From the NCBI GenBank assembly GCA_020725465.1, contig DYEY01000059.1, positions 18,252 through 82,251 of the forward strand: 64,000 nucleotides of DNA. Reading direction: 5' to 3'. Position numbers and translations under genes: made by a program. This DNA comes from Dethiobacter sp. GTDB lineage: Bacteria > Bacillota > Dethiobacteria > Dethiobacterales > Dethiobacteraceae. Positions within the stretch are counted from its first letter, which is position 1. Each line of letters begins with the position of its first letter. The notes beneath the pieces are model-generated. The model saw only the letters and a list, made by a program, of their open reading frames with translations. It had not been told where the DNA came from and made no database searches. Shown piece after piece: positions 57,618-64,000 of this stretch.

Positions 57618-57640
57618 GGGGGGACTATTTCGCTCCCCCC
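57618..57640 (+). terminator. Intercistronic hairpin between tctC and tctB
   Basis: GGGGGGA (57618-57624) and TCCCCCC (57634-57640) form a 7-bp stem with a short loop and only a weak T-tract. Such hairpins often stabilise or partly terminate the upstream message, letting the binding protein be made in excess over the membrane subunits. Confidence 0.55.
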
Positions 57641-57669
57641 TCTTATCCCCAAAGCAGGGAGGCTTAAAG

Positions 57670-58167
57670 ATGCTTCAACCCGAACAGTCTGAACAGAAAG
57701 AAGCGCTGTGTCAGGTTAAGAATTCCGGCAAACCCGGAGAACTGCTGTTTGTTATTTTCCTGTTTGCCATAACCGCGGCTTTTTTATATGAAGCTATGAA
57801 ACTCCCCGGGCTTCAGAAAGGGCTGGCTAATGCTCCGGGTGCGATTCCCCAACTGATAACCGTTACCGTGCTTGTTCTTATTTGCCTGGTCGCCGCTCCT
57901 TTGCTTCGCCAGGGGAGAAAACAGGCAGCGGCCGGAGCGATTGGGTTCCTGTTTTCAAAGGAAGTGGTGGTTCTCCTTATCCTTGTACTGGGTTATGCTT
58001 TTATACTGGAGCTCCTGCATTTCGAATTAACCACACTGATATTTTTGTGGACGGGAATGTATTTCCTGGAGAGGAAAAATCCTTTTAAAAAGCTAATTAT
58101 TTCTGTTGGCACCGTGGGGGTCATAATACTGATTTTCTTCTATGCTTTCAGGGTTGTACTGCCCTAG
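57670..58167 (+). CDS. tctB: Tripartite tricarboxylate transporter, small membrane subunit
   Basis: 165 residues with four hydrophobic segments, the typical size and shape of TctB; 'ALFLYEAMKLPG'-like text is seen as 'AAFLYEAMKLPGLQKG', followed by 'GAIPQLITVTVLVLICL' . Sequence conservation in this family is low, so assignment rests on size, topology and position between tctC and tctA. ATG behind 'gcagggaggcttaaag'. Confidence 0.88.
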   Translation: MLQPEQSEQKEALCQVKNSGKPGELLFVIFLFAITAAFLYEAMKLPGLQKGLANAPGAIPQLITVTVLVLICLVAAPLLRQGRKQAAAGAIGFLFSKEVVVLLILVLGYAFILELLHFELTTLIFLWTGMYFLERKNPFKKLIISVGTVGVIILIFFYAFRVVLP

Positions 58168-58193
58168 GGCAAATAAAGCGAGGAGGGGAAGTA

Positions 58194-59702
58194 ATGGCAG
58201 GAATGTCCGCCCTGTTGATTCCCTTTACAGATATCAGCATGGTCCTGTACATTGCCGCCGGTGTCTTCACCGGTATCTATATCGGCGCCATACCCGGTTT
58301 ATCTGTGACCATGGCTGTGTCATTACTGATCTCTTTTACCTTTTCCTGGAACATCCTGCCTGCCCTGGCCATTATGGTGGGGATATACACCGGCGGTGTC
58401 TACGGCGGCAGCCGATCTGCCATCCTGCTCAACATCCCCGGCGCGCCGGCGGCAGTGGCCACCGGGCTCGACGGGTATCCCCTGGCAAAGCTGGGTGAAG
58501 CGGGGAGAGCAATGGGTTTAAGTACCACCCAATCTGTTATCGGGCAGTTCTTTGGTGTCGGCATCCTTATTGCTGCCTCACCGCTGGTTTCCAGGCTGGC
58601 CATCAATTTTGCCCCCAGAGATTATTTTCTGCTGTCCATCATGGGTCTGTTTCTCGTCGGCAGCCTGAGCCGCGGTTCGCTGATTAAAGCGCTCATTACG
58701 GCATTCATCGGTGTCACCGTAGGGCTGGTGGGAATGGATCCGTTTACGGGGCAAGGAAGACTGATATTCGGTAACGCCAGGCTGCTTGGCGGCATTAATT
58801 TTGTGGTTGTCATGATCGGTCTGTTCGGGTTGTCCGAGGCTTTTTTCCAGCTTAAAATCCGTTCCAAGCCAGTCAAACAGAAAATCGATAAAATCATACC
58901 GAGCATGAAGCTGATTCTGAGTAACCTGGCGCTGACACTGAGGTGTTCTGCCATCGGCACCATAATAGGAGCTCTGCCTGGTACAGGCGGCGACATTGCC
59001 GCCCTGATGGCTTATGACCACGCCAAAAGAACAGTAAAGAAACCGAGCCGGCCTTTCGGCGAAGGGGCATTTGAAGGAATTGTGGCGGCCGAGTCAGCCA
59101 ACAACGCCGCCATCGGAGGGGCTTTTATACCGATGATGACCCTGGGCATACCCGGCGACTCGGTAACAGCCATCCTAATTGGAGCTTTGATTATACATGG
59201 CATCAGGCCCGGTCCGATGCTGATGAAAGAACAGCCGGAATACTTCTGGATAATTGTCGGTTGCCTGATATTGTCCAACATCTTTCTGTTTATCTTTGGT
59301 ATGTCGGGCATACGGATTTTCAGTAAGGTGGTGGAAATACCAAAATCGATTATTATTCCCATCATTATCGTTCTTTCGATTCTTGGGAGCTATACTATAA
59401 ATAACAACACCGTGGACATTTACTGGATGATTGCTTTTGGCATCCTGGGTTACTTTATGAAGATATACGATTACCCTGTTTCCACCATGGTCCTGGGTGT
59501 TATCCTGAGCCCCATTATAGATTCTAATTTCAGAAGAGCGGTACAGATGACCCAGGGAAGTTTCGGCGGGTTTGTCCAGAGCCTGTTTACCAATCCCATC
59601 ACCCTGATTTTGCTTTTATTCATAGTATTTATGCTGGTGTCACAGACCCAGGCCAAATGCGTGATCATTAACAAGCTGAACGCTGTCAGGAAGCAGGGTT
59701 AG
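58194..59702 (+). CDS. tctA: Tripartite tricarboxylate transporter, large membrane subunit
   Basis: 502 residues with about twelve membrane segments. 'IGAIPGLSVTMAVSLLISFTF' in parts, 'GGVYGGSRSAILLNIPGAPA' and 'TALDGYPLAKLG'-type text ('TGLDGYPLAKLGEAGRAMG') identify TctA; the second half repeats the motif as 'IGALPGTGGDIAALMAYDHAK' in parts. It forms the sodium- or proton-driven channel for the acid delivered by TctC. ATG behind 'cgaggaggggaagta'. Confidence 0.95.
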   Translation: MAGMSALLIPFTDISMVLYIAAGVFTGIYIGAIPGLSVTMAVSLLISFTFSWNILPALAIMVGIYTGGVYGGSRSAILLNIPGAPAAVATGLDGYPLAKLGEAGRAMGLSTTQSVIGQFFGVGILIAASPLVSRLAINFAPRDYFLLSIMGLFLVGSLSRGSLIKALITAFIGVTVGLVGMDPFTGQGRLIFGNARLLGGINFVVVMIGLFGLSEAFFQLKIRSKPVKQKIDKIIPSMKLILSNLALTLRCSAIGTIIGALPGTGGDIAALMAYDHAKRTVKKPSRPFGEGAFEGIVAAESANNAAIGGAFIPMMTLGIPGDSVTAILIGALIIHGIRPGPMLMKEQPEYFWIIVGCLILSNIFLFIFGMSGIRIFSKVVEIPKSIIIPIIIVLSILGSYTINNNTVDIYWMIAFGILGYFMKIYDYPVSTMVLGVILSPIIDSNFRRAVQMTQGSFGGFVQSLFTNPITLILLLFIVFMLVSQTQAKCVIINKLNAVRKQG

Positions 59703-59726
59703 CCTGAAAAAGGGGGGAACACCTTT

Positions 59727-60605
59727 ATGAAACAAATTGATGTTAACACAAAATTGCTGGGCCTTTTCGGTAATCCTCTGTCGTTTACCATGTCGCCGCT
59801 GATGCATAACACCGCCTTTACGCAGATGGGCCTGAACTATCTGTATATTCCTTTTGAAGTTAAAGAAGAGGACTTTGCTGGCACCATACAGGCCATGAAG
59901 TATTTCAATTTTGCCGGATGCAACGTAACATCGCCTTTCAAGACCAGGGTTATAGAGTACCTGGATGAACTCGACGACAGGGCTAGGATTATCGGGGCGG
60001 TTAATACGGTCAGCCTTAAAGACGGCAGGCTTAAGGGCTACAACACCGATGGCGGCGGTTTTGTGGAGTCGCTGCGTTTCGAAAGGAATGTGCAGCCAAA
60101 GGGGAAAAGGTTTATAGTCCTGGGCAGCGGCGGCGCCTCCAGGGCCATTGTCATGACATTGGCGTTTGAAGAAGCGGATACCATTTATATCGCCAACCGG
60201 ACCTACCGAAAAGCCCTGGAGCTGGCGGAGGATGTAAACAAAGTGCGCCGTTGCGCTGTACCTCTCGAACTGAACAGTGAAGAAATTGAGAAGCGTATTG
60301 AGGAGACAGATGTCGTCATAAATACCACCAAAGTGGGAATGTATCCCGACACGGCCAAAATACCTATAGAAATTAAAAAGGTACACAATAAGCTGATTGT
60401 CTGCGATATTATTTATAATCCGATCCAGACCAGGTTCTTGAAGTCGATGGCGGAACTAGGCTGCGCTACGATAACAGGAATAGGTATGTTGGTCAACCAG
60501 GGCGCTGAGGCGTTCAGAATCTGGACAGGTCAAATGCCGCCACGGGAACAGCTATATTCCCTCATTGAGAATACGCTGCAACAAAGAGCGGCGGCACAGT
60601 CTTAA
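59727..60605 (+). CDS. aroE: Shikimate/quinate dehydrogenase
   Basis: 292 residues. Catalytic K72 ('NVTSPFK') and D108 ('GYNTDGGGF') are present, with 'GAVNTV', the Rossmann loop 'VLGSGGASRAIV' and 'GIGMLVNQGAEAFRIWTG'. It oxidises or reduces shikimate/3-dehydroshikimate, or quinate/3-dehydroquinate. Two active-site stretches differ from biosynthetic AroE: the substrate-carboxylate loop is 'FTMSP' (T21, S23) instead of the usual S-x-S-P, and 'NVT-I-P-H-K' has become 'NVTSPFK'. Such changes are compatible with a quinate-accepting, catabolic enzyme. 'NRTYRKA' after the second beta strand leaves NAD versus NADP open. ATG behind 'gaaaaaggggggaacacctt'-type spacing. Confidence 0.88.
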   Translation: MKQIDVNTKLLGLFGNPLSFTMSPLMHNTAFTQMGLNYLYIPFEVKEEDFAGTIQAMKYFNFAGCNVTSPFKTRVIEYLDELDDRARIIGAVNTVSLKDGRLKGYNTDGGGFVESLRFERNVQPKGKRFIVLGSGGASRAIVMTLAFEEADTIYIANRTYRKALELAEDVNKVRRCAVPLELNSEEIEKRIEETDVVINTTKVGMYPDTAKIPIEIKKVHNKLIVCDIIYNPIQTRFLKSMAELGCATITGIGMLVNQGAEAFRIWTGQMPPREQLYSLIENTLQQRAAAQS

Positions 60606-60626
60606 CCGATGAAAGGAGGGGGAGAA

Positions 60627-61406
60627 ATGATGGATAACAATAACAGCAACAACAGCGAGTTCCGTTCCCTGAAAAGAGCCTTCAGTATCTTGCTTTGCTT
60701 TGACAGTAACAACCTTAGATTATCTCTTACCGATATTTCCAAAAAAATTTCTCTCCCCAAGTCAACTACCTTTAGATTTTTAAACTGTCTTGAAAAAGAA
60801 GGATTTTTAATCCGTAACGAGGACGGCACATATATGTTGGGCCATACCATTTACTACCTCGGAGTGCTGGCGAAGGAAAGTTTCGACCTACGAAAGGTTG
60901 CATATCCCGTAATGCAAAAATTGCAGGCCAAATATAATGAAACGGTAAGCCTGTACATAATGGAAGGGCTGCATAGAGTCTGTTACGAAAGAATAGAATC
61001 AACACACAGACTCAGGGGGATACCCAGGCTGAAGTCACCACTGTGGTCCGGCGCCTGCGGCAAAGCGATGCTGGCCTTTTTGCCCGGGGAGTATTTCACA
61101 AAAGTTGTTGAGGGTATTCAACCCCTCACTGCCAATACCATAACAGACGTAGAAGCTTTAAAGAACCACCTGGCTGAAGTCAGGCAGAAAAAAGTGGCTT
61201 TCAGCTTTGAAGAAACGGAAGAAGGCATTTCCGCCCTGGCGGCGCCGATTTTTGATGCCCAAAACAATGTTGTCGGCAGCCTCTCTATGGCAGGTCCTTC
61301 TGTCAGGTTCACCAAAGAATTTATATATTCGGCCCAGAGTTGCGTTTATAATGCCGCCAAAGAAATTTCCCTCATATCAGGGTGCCGCCTGTACGATGCG
61401 GTTTAA
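60627..61406 (+). CDS. IclR-family transcriptional regulator
   Basis: 259 residues from the ATG at 60627, behind 'aaaggagggggag'. N-terminal winged helix-turn-helix (about 10-70, 'LSLTDISKKISLPKSTTFRFL' in parts) and a C-terminal effector domain with 'GIPRLKSPLWSGACGKAMLAFLP' in parts and 'ALAAPIFDAQNNVVGSLSMAGP' in parts. IclR regulators commonly control aromatic, hydroaromatic (for example protocatechuate and quinate) and glyoxylate metabolism. It lies inside the cluster it probably regulates; a palindrome of the right type is found at 52570. Confidence 0.92.
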   Translation: MMDNNNSNNSEFRSLKRAFSILLCFDSNNLRLSLTDISKKISLPKSTTFRFLNCLEKEGFLIRNEDGTYMLGHTIYYLGVLAKESFDLRKVAYPVMQKLQAKYNETVSLYIMEGLHRVCYERIESTHRLRGIPRLKSPLWSGACGKAMLAFLPGEYFTKVVEGIQPLTANTITDVEALKNHLAEVRQKKVAFSFEETEEGISALAAPIFDAQNNVVGSLSMAGPSVRFTKEFIYSAQSCVYNAAKEISLISGCRLYDAV

Positions 61407-61438
61407 GCAAATATTGACAACTGGAGGAAGAATTAATT

Positions 61439-62845
61439 ATGGAAGAGCTCACCAAAGAGCAACAGTTGGAGTTGGACCAGGCGTTTAAGAAAGCTAAGGT
61501 AGCTTTGGACATCATTGAAACTTATGACCAGGCCAGGGTAGACCGTCTGTGCCAGGCGGTGGCCTGGTCCGTGGCCAACAAAAAAACTTTCCAGCGCCTG
61601 GTGGAGATGAGCATCGAGGAAAGCGGATTGGGCGACCCCGTCACCAGGATGAACAAACGCTTCAAGATCCGCGGCGTGTTGAGGGACGCCCTGCGCCAGA
61701 AGAGTGTTGGTATTATCGAGGAAATACCGGAAAAAGGCATTGTGAAATATGCCAAACCAGCCGGCATTATAGCCTCCCTTGTCCCCACCACCAACCCGGA
61801 CCTTACGCCTGCCGGGCAGGCCATCTATGCCATAAAGGCCCGCGACGTGGTTATCTTTTCACCGCATCCCCGTTCCAAAAAAACCACATTCGAGACGGTC
61901 CGCCTGATGCGGGAAGCACTGGAGCGGGAAGGAGCCCCGGCCGATATTCTGCAGTGCCTTACCAGAGTTAACGTGGCCATGTCCAAAGCCCTGATGGCCC
62001 GGGCTGACCTGATTATCGCCACCGGAGGACAGCCCATGGTCCGCGCTGCCTACAGTTCGGGGCGCCCTGCCTACGGCGTAGGGGCCGGCAACGCCACCAT
62101 GCTTATTGACGAGACGGCGGACATCAAAGAGGCTGCCCACAATACCATGTTGAGCAAAACTTCTGATTTTGGTTCCGGCTGTTCCGCCGACGGCAACCTG
62201 ATTATTGAAGAAAGTATTTTTGATCAGATGGTGGAGCAGCTGATAGCTGAAGGCGGCTATCTGGCCAGCGAAGAAGAGAAGGCCATGCTGCGTAAAGTGA
62301 TGTGGGATGATGAAGGTCACAGGCTACCAGATACGGTGGCCATTTCACCGCAAAAAATGGCCGAGGCGGCGGGCTTTACCATCCCCGCCGACCGCAAGTT
62401 CATCATGGTGATGGGCGATGGCATAGGCAAAGAATACCCATTTTCAGGGGAAAAACTCACCACTGTGCTGGCCCTGTACAGGTACAGTGGTTTTGAAAAC
62501 GCTCTTGGCATGGTCCGCGATATCCTGGAGGTGGGCGGCAAGGGGCATTCAGTGGGCATTTATTCTTTTGACGACGACCATATTCACCGTTTGGCCATGA
62601 TGGCACCGGTAAGCAGGATTATGGTTCGCCAGCCCCAATCCAAGGCAAACTCAGGTTCCTTTACGAACGGTATGCCGATGACCTCCAGTATGGGTTGCGG
62701 CACTTTCGGCGGCAATATTGTATCGGAGAACATTCACCTGAAGCACTATATGAACACTACCTGGGTTTCCCGCCCTATTCCCGAAGACAGGCCTTCTGAT
62801 GAAGAACTGTTTGGGGAGTTCTACGACCCGGAACTGGAAAAATAA
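61439..62845 (+). CDS. CoA-acylating aldehyde dehydrogenase (SauS/AdhE-type)
   Basis: 468 residues. The catalytic Cys is C248 in 'GSGCSADGN'; 'VGIIEEIPEKGIVKYAKPAGIIASLVPTTNP' in parts is the nucleotide-binding N-terminal pattern of acylating enzymes, and 'ATGGQPMVRAAYSSGRPAYGVGAGN' in parts follows. Relatives include the acetaldehyde dehydrogenase part of AdhE and sulfoacetaldehyde dehydrogenase SauS. It would convert an aldehyde, NAD(P)+ and CoA to an acyl-CoA. Here the aldehyde is probably the product of the TPP enzyme. ATG behind 'ctggaggaagaattaatt'. Confidence 0.88.
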   Translation: MEELTKEQQLELDQAFKKAKVALDIIETYDQARVDRLCQAVAWSVANKKTFQRLVEMSIEESGLGDPVTRMNKRFKIRGVLRDALRQKSVGIIEEIPEKGIVKYAKPAGIIASLVPTTNPDLTPAGQAIYAIKARDVVIFSPHPRSKKTTFETVRLMREALEREGAPADILQCLTRVNVAMSKALMARADLIIATGGQPMVRAAYSSGRPAYGVGAGNATMLIDETADIKEAAHNTMLSKTSDFGSGCSADGNLIIEESIFDQMVEQLIAEGGYLASEEEKAMLRKVMWDDEGHRLPDTVAISPQKMAEAAGFTIPADRKFIMVMGDGIGKEYPFSGEKLTTVLALYRYSGFENALGMVRDILEVGGKGHSVGIYSFDDDHIHRLAMMAPVSRIMVRQPQSKANSGSFTNGMPMTSSMGCGTFGGNIVSENIHLKHYMNTTWVSRPIPEDRPSDEELFGEFYDPELEK

Positions 62846-62862
62846 CTTGGAGCAAAGGGACC

Positions 62863-62878
62863 TAACCGGTATCGGTTA
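62863..62878. promoter_or_regulatory. Palindrome before the EamA gene
   Basis: TAACCG (62863-62868) and CGGTTA (62873-62878) form an inverted repeat with a 4-nt spacer, 27 nt before the EamA start. Could be an operator; there is no T-tract, so a terminator is unlikely. Confidence 0.35.
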
Positions 62879-62904
62879 TCAGGCCCCAGAGGGCCACTGA
62901 CGGA

Positions 62905-63837
62905 ATGAAAACAGACAATCACAAAACTGTAGCCATGGAAATCATGCTGCTTCTGGTAGCAGTCATCTGGGGCCTGAATTACGTCATTGTAAAGATATCT
63001 TTAAAAGAGATGGATCCCCTGATCTTTAATACCGCTAGATTTGCAATAGGCGCCCTTGTCTGCTGGCTGATTCTTCTAATCAGGGAGAGGGATTACCGCT
63101 TGACGGCGGACGAAATAAAAAAAATTCTGATTCTTGGTATAGGAGTACACGCCCTGAACCAGGTCACCTTTGTATACGGTGTGGCCAGAACCACCGCCGC
63201 CACCGCATCAATTATTCTGGCCACCACTCCTGCTTGGGTGTCACTGTTTGCTTCCGGACTGAAACTGGATCAATACAACCCCAAAATTTTTATAGGTATT
63301 ATCCTGTCTTTTCTGGGGACTGTTTTTGTGGTGCTCAATTTTGGTTCTGTATCGGTATTCTCCGCCGGTTTTCTGCAGGGCAATATCCTGATACTGCTGG
63401 CTACCATCTTCTGGAGCCTTTATACCATCCTGGTCAGGTTGTTTTTCGCAGATATGTCGGCAGCCAAAATAACAGCATATTCTTTGACATCCACCGCCTT
63501 ATTCTTTGCCTTTATTTCACTGCCCAAGCTGCTGGCCGCGCCCTGGTCAGAGTTCTCGCCGCAGGCTTGGCTTGGTATGTTGTATTCAGGCATATTTGTA
63601 TTCGGCATCTCATACGTTCTCTGGAACAGCGGAATAAAGGCGGTGGGGCCCACCAGGACTTCTGTTTATGCCAACCTGCCTCCCTTTGTTTCCATTCTAT
63701 TTGGTAGGTTGCTCCTGGGGGAGAGAATAGGACTGCTGCAGGTTTTCGGCGGCATATTGATACTGCTTGGCTTGAATATTGTAAACAGGGTAAAAATCAG
63801 CCTGGTGGCAGCTGAGAGTTCCCATCAAATAGGATAA
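62905..63837 (+). CDS. EamA/DMT-family transporter
   Basis: 310 residues with ten hydrophobic segments and the internal duplication of EamA proteins. 'LVAVIWGLNYVIVKISLKEMDPL' (in parts) in the first half and 'ILLATIFWSLYTILVRLFF' in the second are the repeat starts. Drug/metabolite exporters of this kind carry amino acids or organic acids. As last gene of the cluster it may export an end product; substrate unknown. Confidence 0.87.
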   Translation: MKTDNHKTVAMEIMLLLVAVIWGLNYVIVKISLKEMDPLIFNTARFAIGALVCWLILLIRERDYRLTADEIKKILILGIGVHALNQVTFVYGVARTTAATASIILATTPAWVSLFASGLKLDQYNPKIFIGIILSFLGTVFVVLNFGSVSVFSAGFLQGNILILLATIFWSLYTILVRLFFADMSAAKITAYSLTSTALFFAFISLPKLLAAPWSEFSPQAWLGMLYSGIFVFGISYVLWNSGIKAVGPTRTSVYANLPPFVSILFGRLLLGERIGLLQVFGGILILLGLNIVNRVKISLVAAESSHQIG

Positions 63838-63904
63838 TAAATAATAATAAACATCAATAAACTTTGATTCGTAATTTGGAATTGAACAGGGGATAGAGTT
63901 CAAC

Positions 63905-64000
63905 CTATACTTTGGCAAGGATGGGGTTCAAGCGATTCTTCACTTCGGAACTACATGCTGCATACAGCTGAACAAACTCGAGGAAGCCAAAGACACCAAA
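63905..64000 (-). CDS. Possible C-terminal end of a minus-strand gene (partial)
   Basis: Reading leftward from the window edge, a frame stays open for 31 codons and stops at 63905-63907 (TAG). It encodes 'FGVFGFLEFVQLYAACSS' then 'EVKNRLNPILAKV'. The start lies outside the window. I do not recognise the family; a transposase end is possible but unsupported. The gap 63838-63904 is AT-rich with no other feature. Confidence 0.3.
   Translation of the reverse strand, partial: FGVFGFLEFVQLYAACSSEVKNRLNPILAKV

Noticed and set aside
53483..60605. aroD and aroE as ordinary aromatic amino acid biosynthesis genes
   Set aside because: They are separated by a TPP enzyme, cupin and TctCBA transporter, share an IclR-type regulator, and lack aroA, aroB, aroC and aroK neighbours. 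The rest of the genome is not visible, so this stays open.
61439..62845. Aldehyde dehydrogenase as part of a sulfoacetate (SauS/Xsc) pathway
   Set aside because: The enzyme is SauS-like, but the TPP enzyme does not resemble Xsc, no phosphate acetyltransferase or sulfoacetyl-CoA ligase is present, and aroD/aroE fit a hydroaromatic substrate better. Not fully excluded.
1..64000. tRNA or rRNA genes
   Set aside because: None recognised on either strand by eye; a dedicated covariance-model search could still find a tRNA.

Overview
The window is a GC-rich, gene-dense piece of a chromosome from an anaerobic, endospore-forming Firmicute. The mix of sporulation genes (gerW, dacF, spmA/spmB, spoIIP, YIEGIA), an anaerobic cobalamin operon, NADH-linked iron-sulfur flavoenzymes and a tripartite tricarboxylate transporter suggests the Peptococcaceae / Desulfotomaculales (Pelotomaculum- or Desulfotomaculum-like). 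This placement is inference from gene content and order; no rRNA gene is present. Many starts are GTG or TTG and most genes on the + strand overlap or nearly touch.

Layout. 1-5.6 kb: chromosome segregation (scpA end, scpB) and spore genes (gerW, dacF, spmA, spmB), then a GidA-like flavoprotein. 5.7-7.8 kb: a TauE/SafE exporter, an orphan 3-aminobutyryl-CoA ammonia-lyase and a 23S pseudouridine synthase. 7.8-11.4 kb: a promoter and cobalamin riboswitch ahead of a BtuFCD-type importer. 11.4-12.7 kb: the only convincing minus-strand genes, a TrkA-C membrane protein and a small ferredoxin whose promoter carries a CsoR-like palindrome. 12.7-32.8 kb: a second promoter and cobalamin riboswitch followed by a 23-gene operon for cobalt uptake (cbiMNQO), 5-aminolevulinate supply (hemA), the anaerobic corrin ring pathway and nucleotide-loop assembly, including two tandem cobyric acid synthases.

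33-39.4 kb: a small conserved gene, a radical SAM protein, then a four-gene cluster that joins NuoF-, NuoG- and NuoE-like subunits to a glutamate-synthase-like FMN protein. 39.4-46.1 kb: a housekeeping run (BaiN-like flavoprotein, aroH, cmk, plsC, an ispH-S1 fusion, fni). 46.1-48.3 kb: REP-like repeats around a small monooxygenase-fold gene, then a second, stand-alone copy of the glutamate-synthase-like protein. Both copies have the same 28-nt motif upstream (25 of 28 bases identical). 48.5-52.4 kb: a spore/membrane module (DUF1614-like, SpoIIP, YIEGIA and its partner, two DUF3189 genes).

52.6-63.8 kb is the most unusual part: an IclR-regulated catabolic cluster with a short citrate-synthase/citryl-CoA-lyase homolog, type I 3-dehydroquinate dehydratase, a TPP-dependent C-C bond enzyme, a cupin, the TctCBA transporter, a shikimate/quinate dehydrogenase, an acylating aldehyde dehydrogenase and an EamA transporter. 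I infer a possibly undescribed anaerobic route for hydroaromatic acids (quinate/shikimate): oxidation to 3-dehydroquinate, TPP-dependent opening of the ring, CoA-acylation of the released aldehyde to a citryl-CoA-like thioester, and cleavage to acetyl-CoA. The sequence supports the families; the pathway itself is a hypothesis. The last 0.1 kb holds a possible minus-strand gene end that runs off the window.
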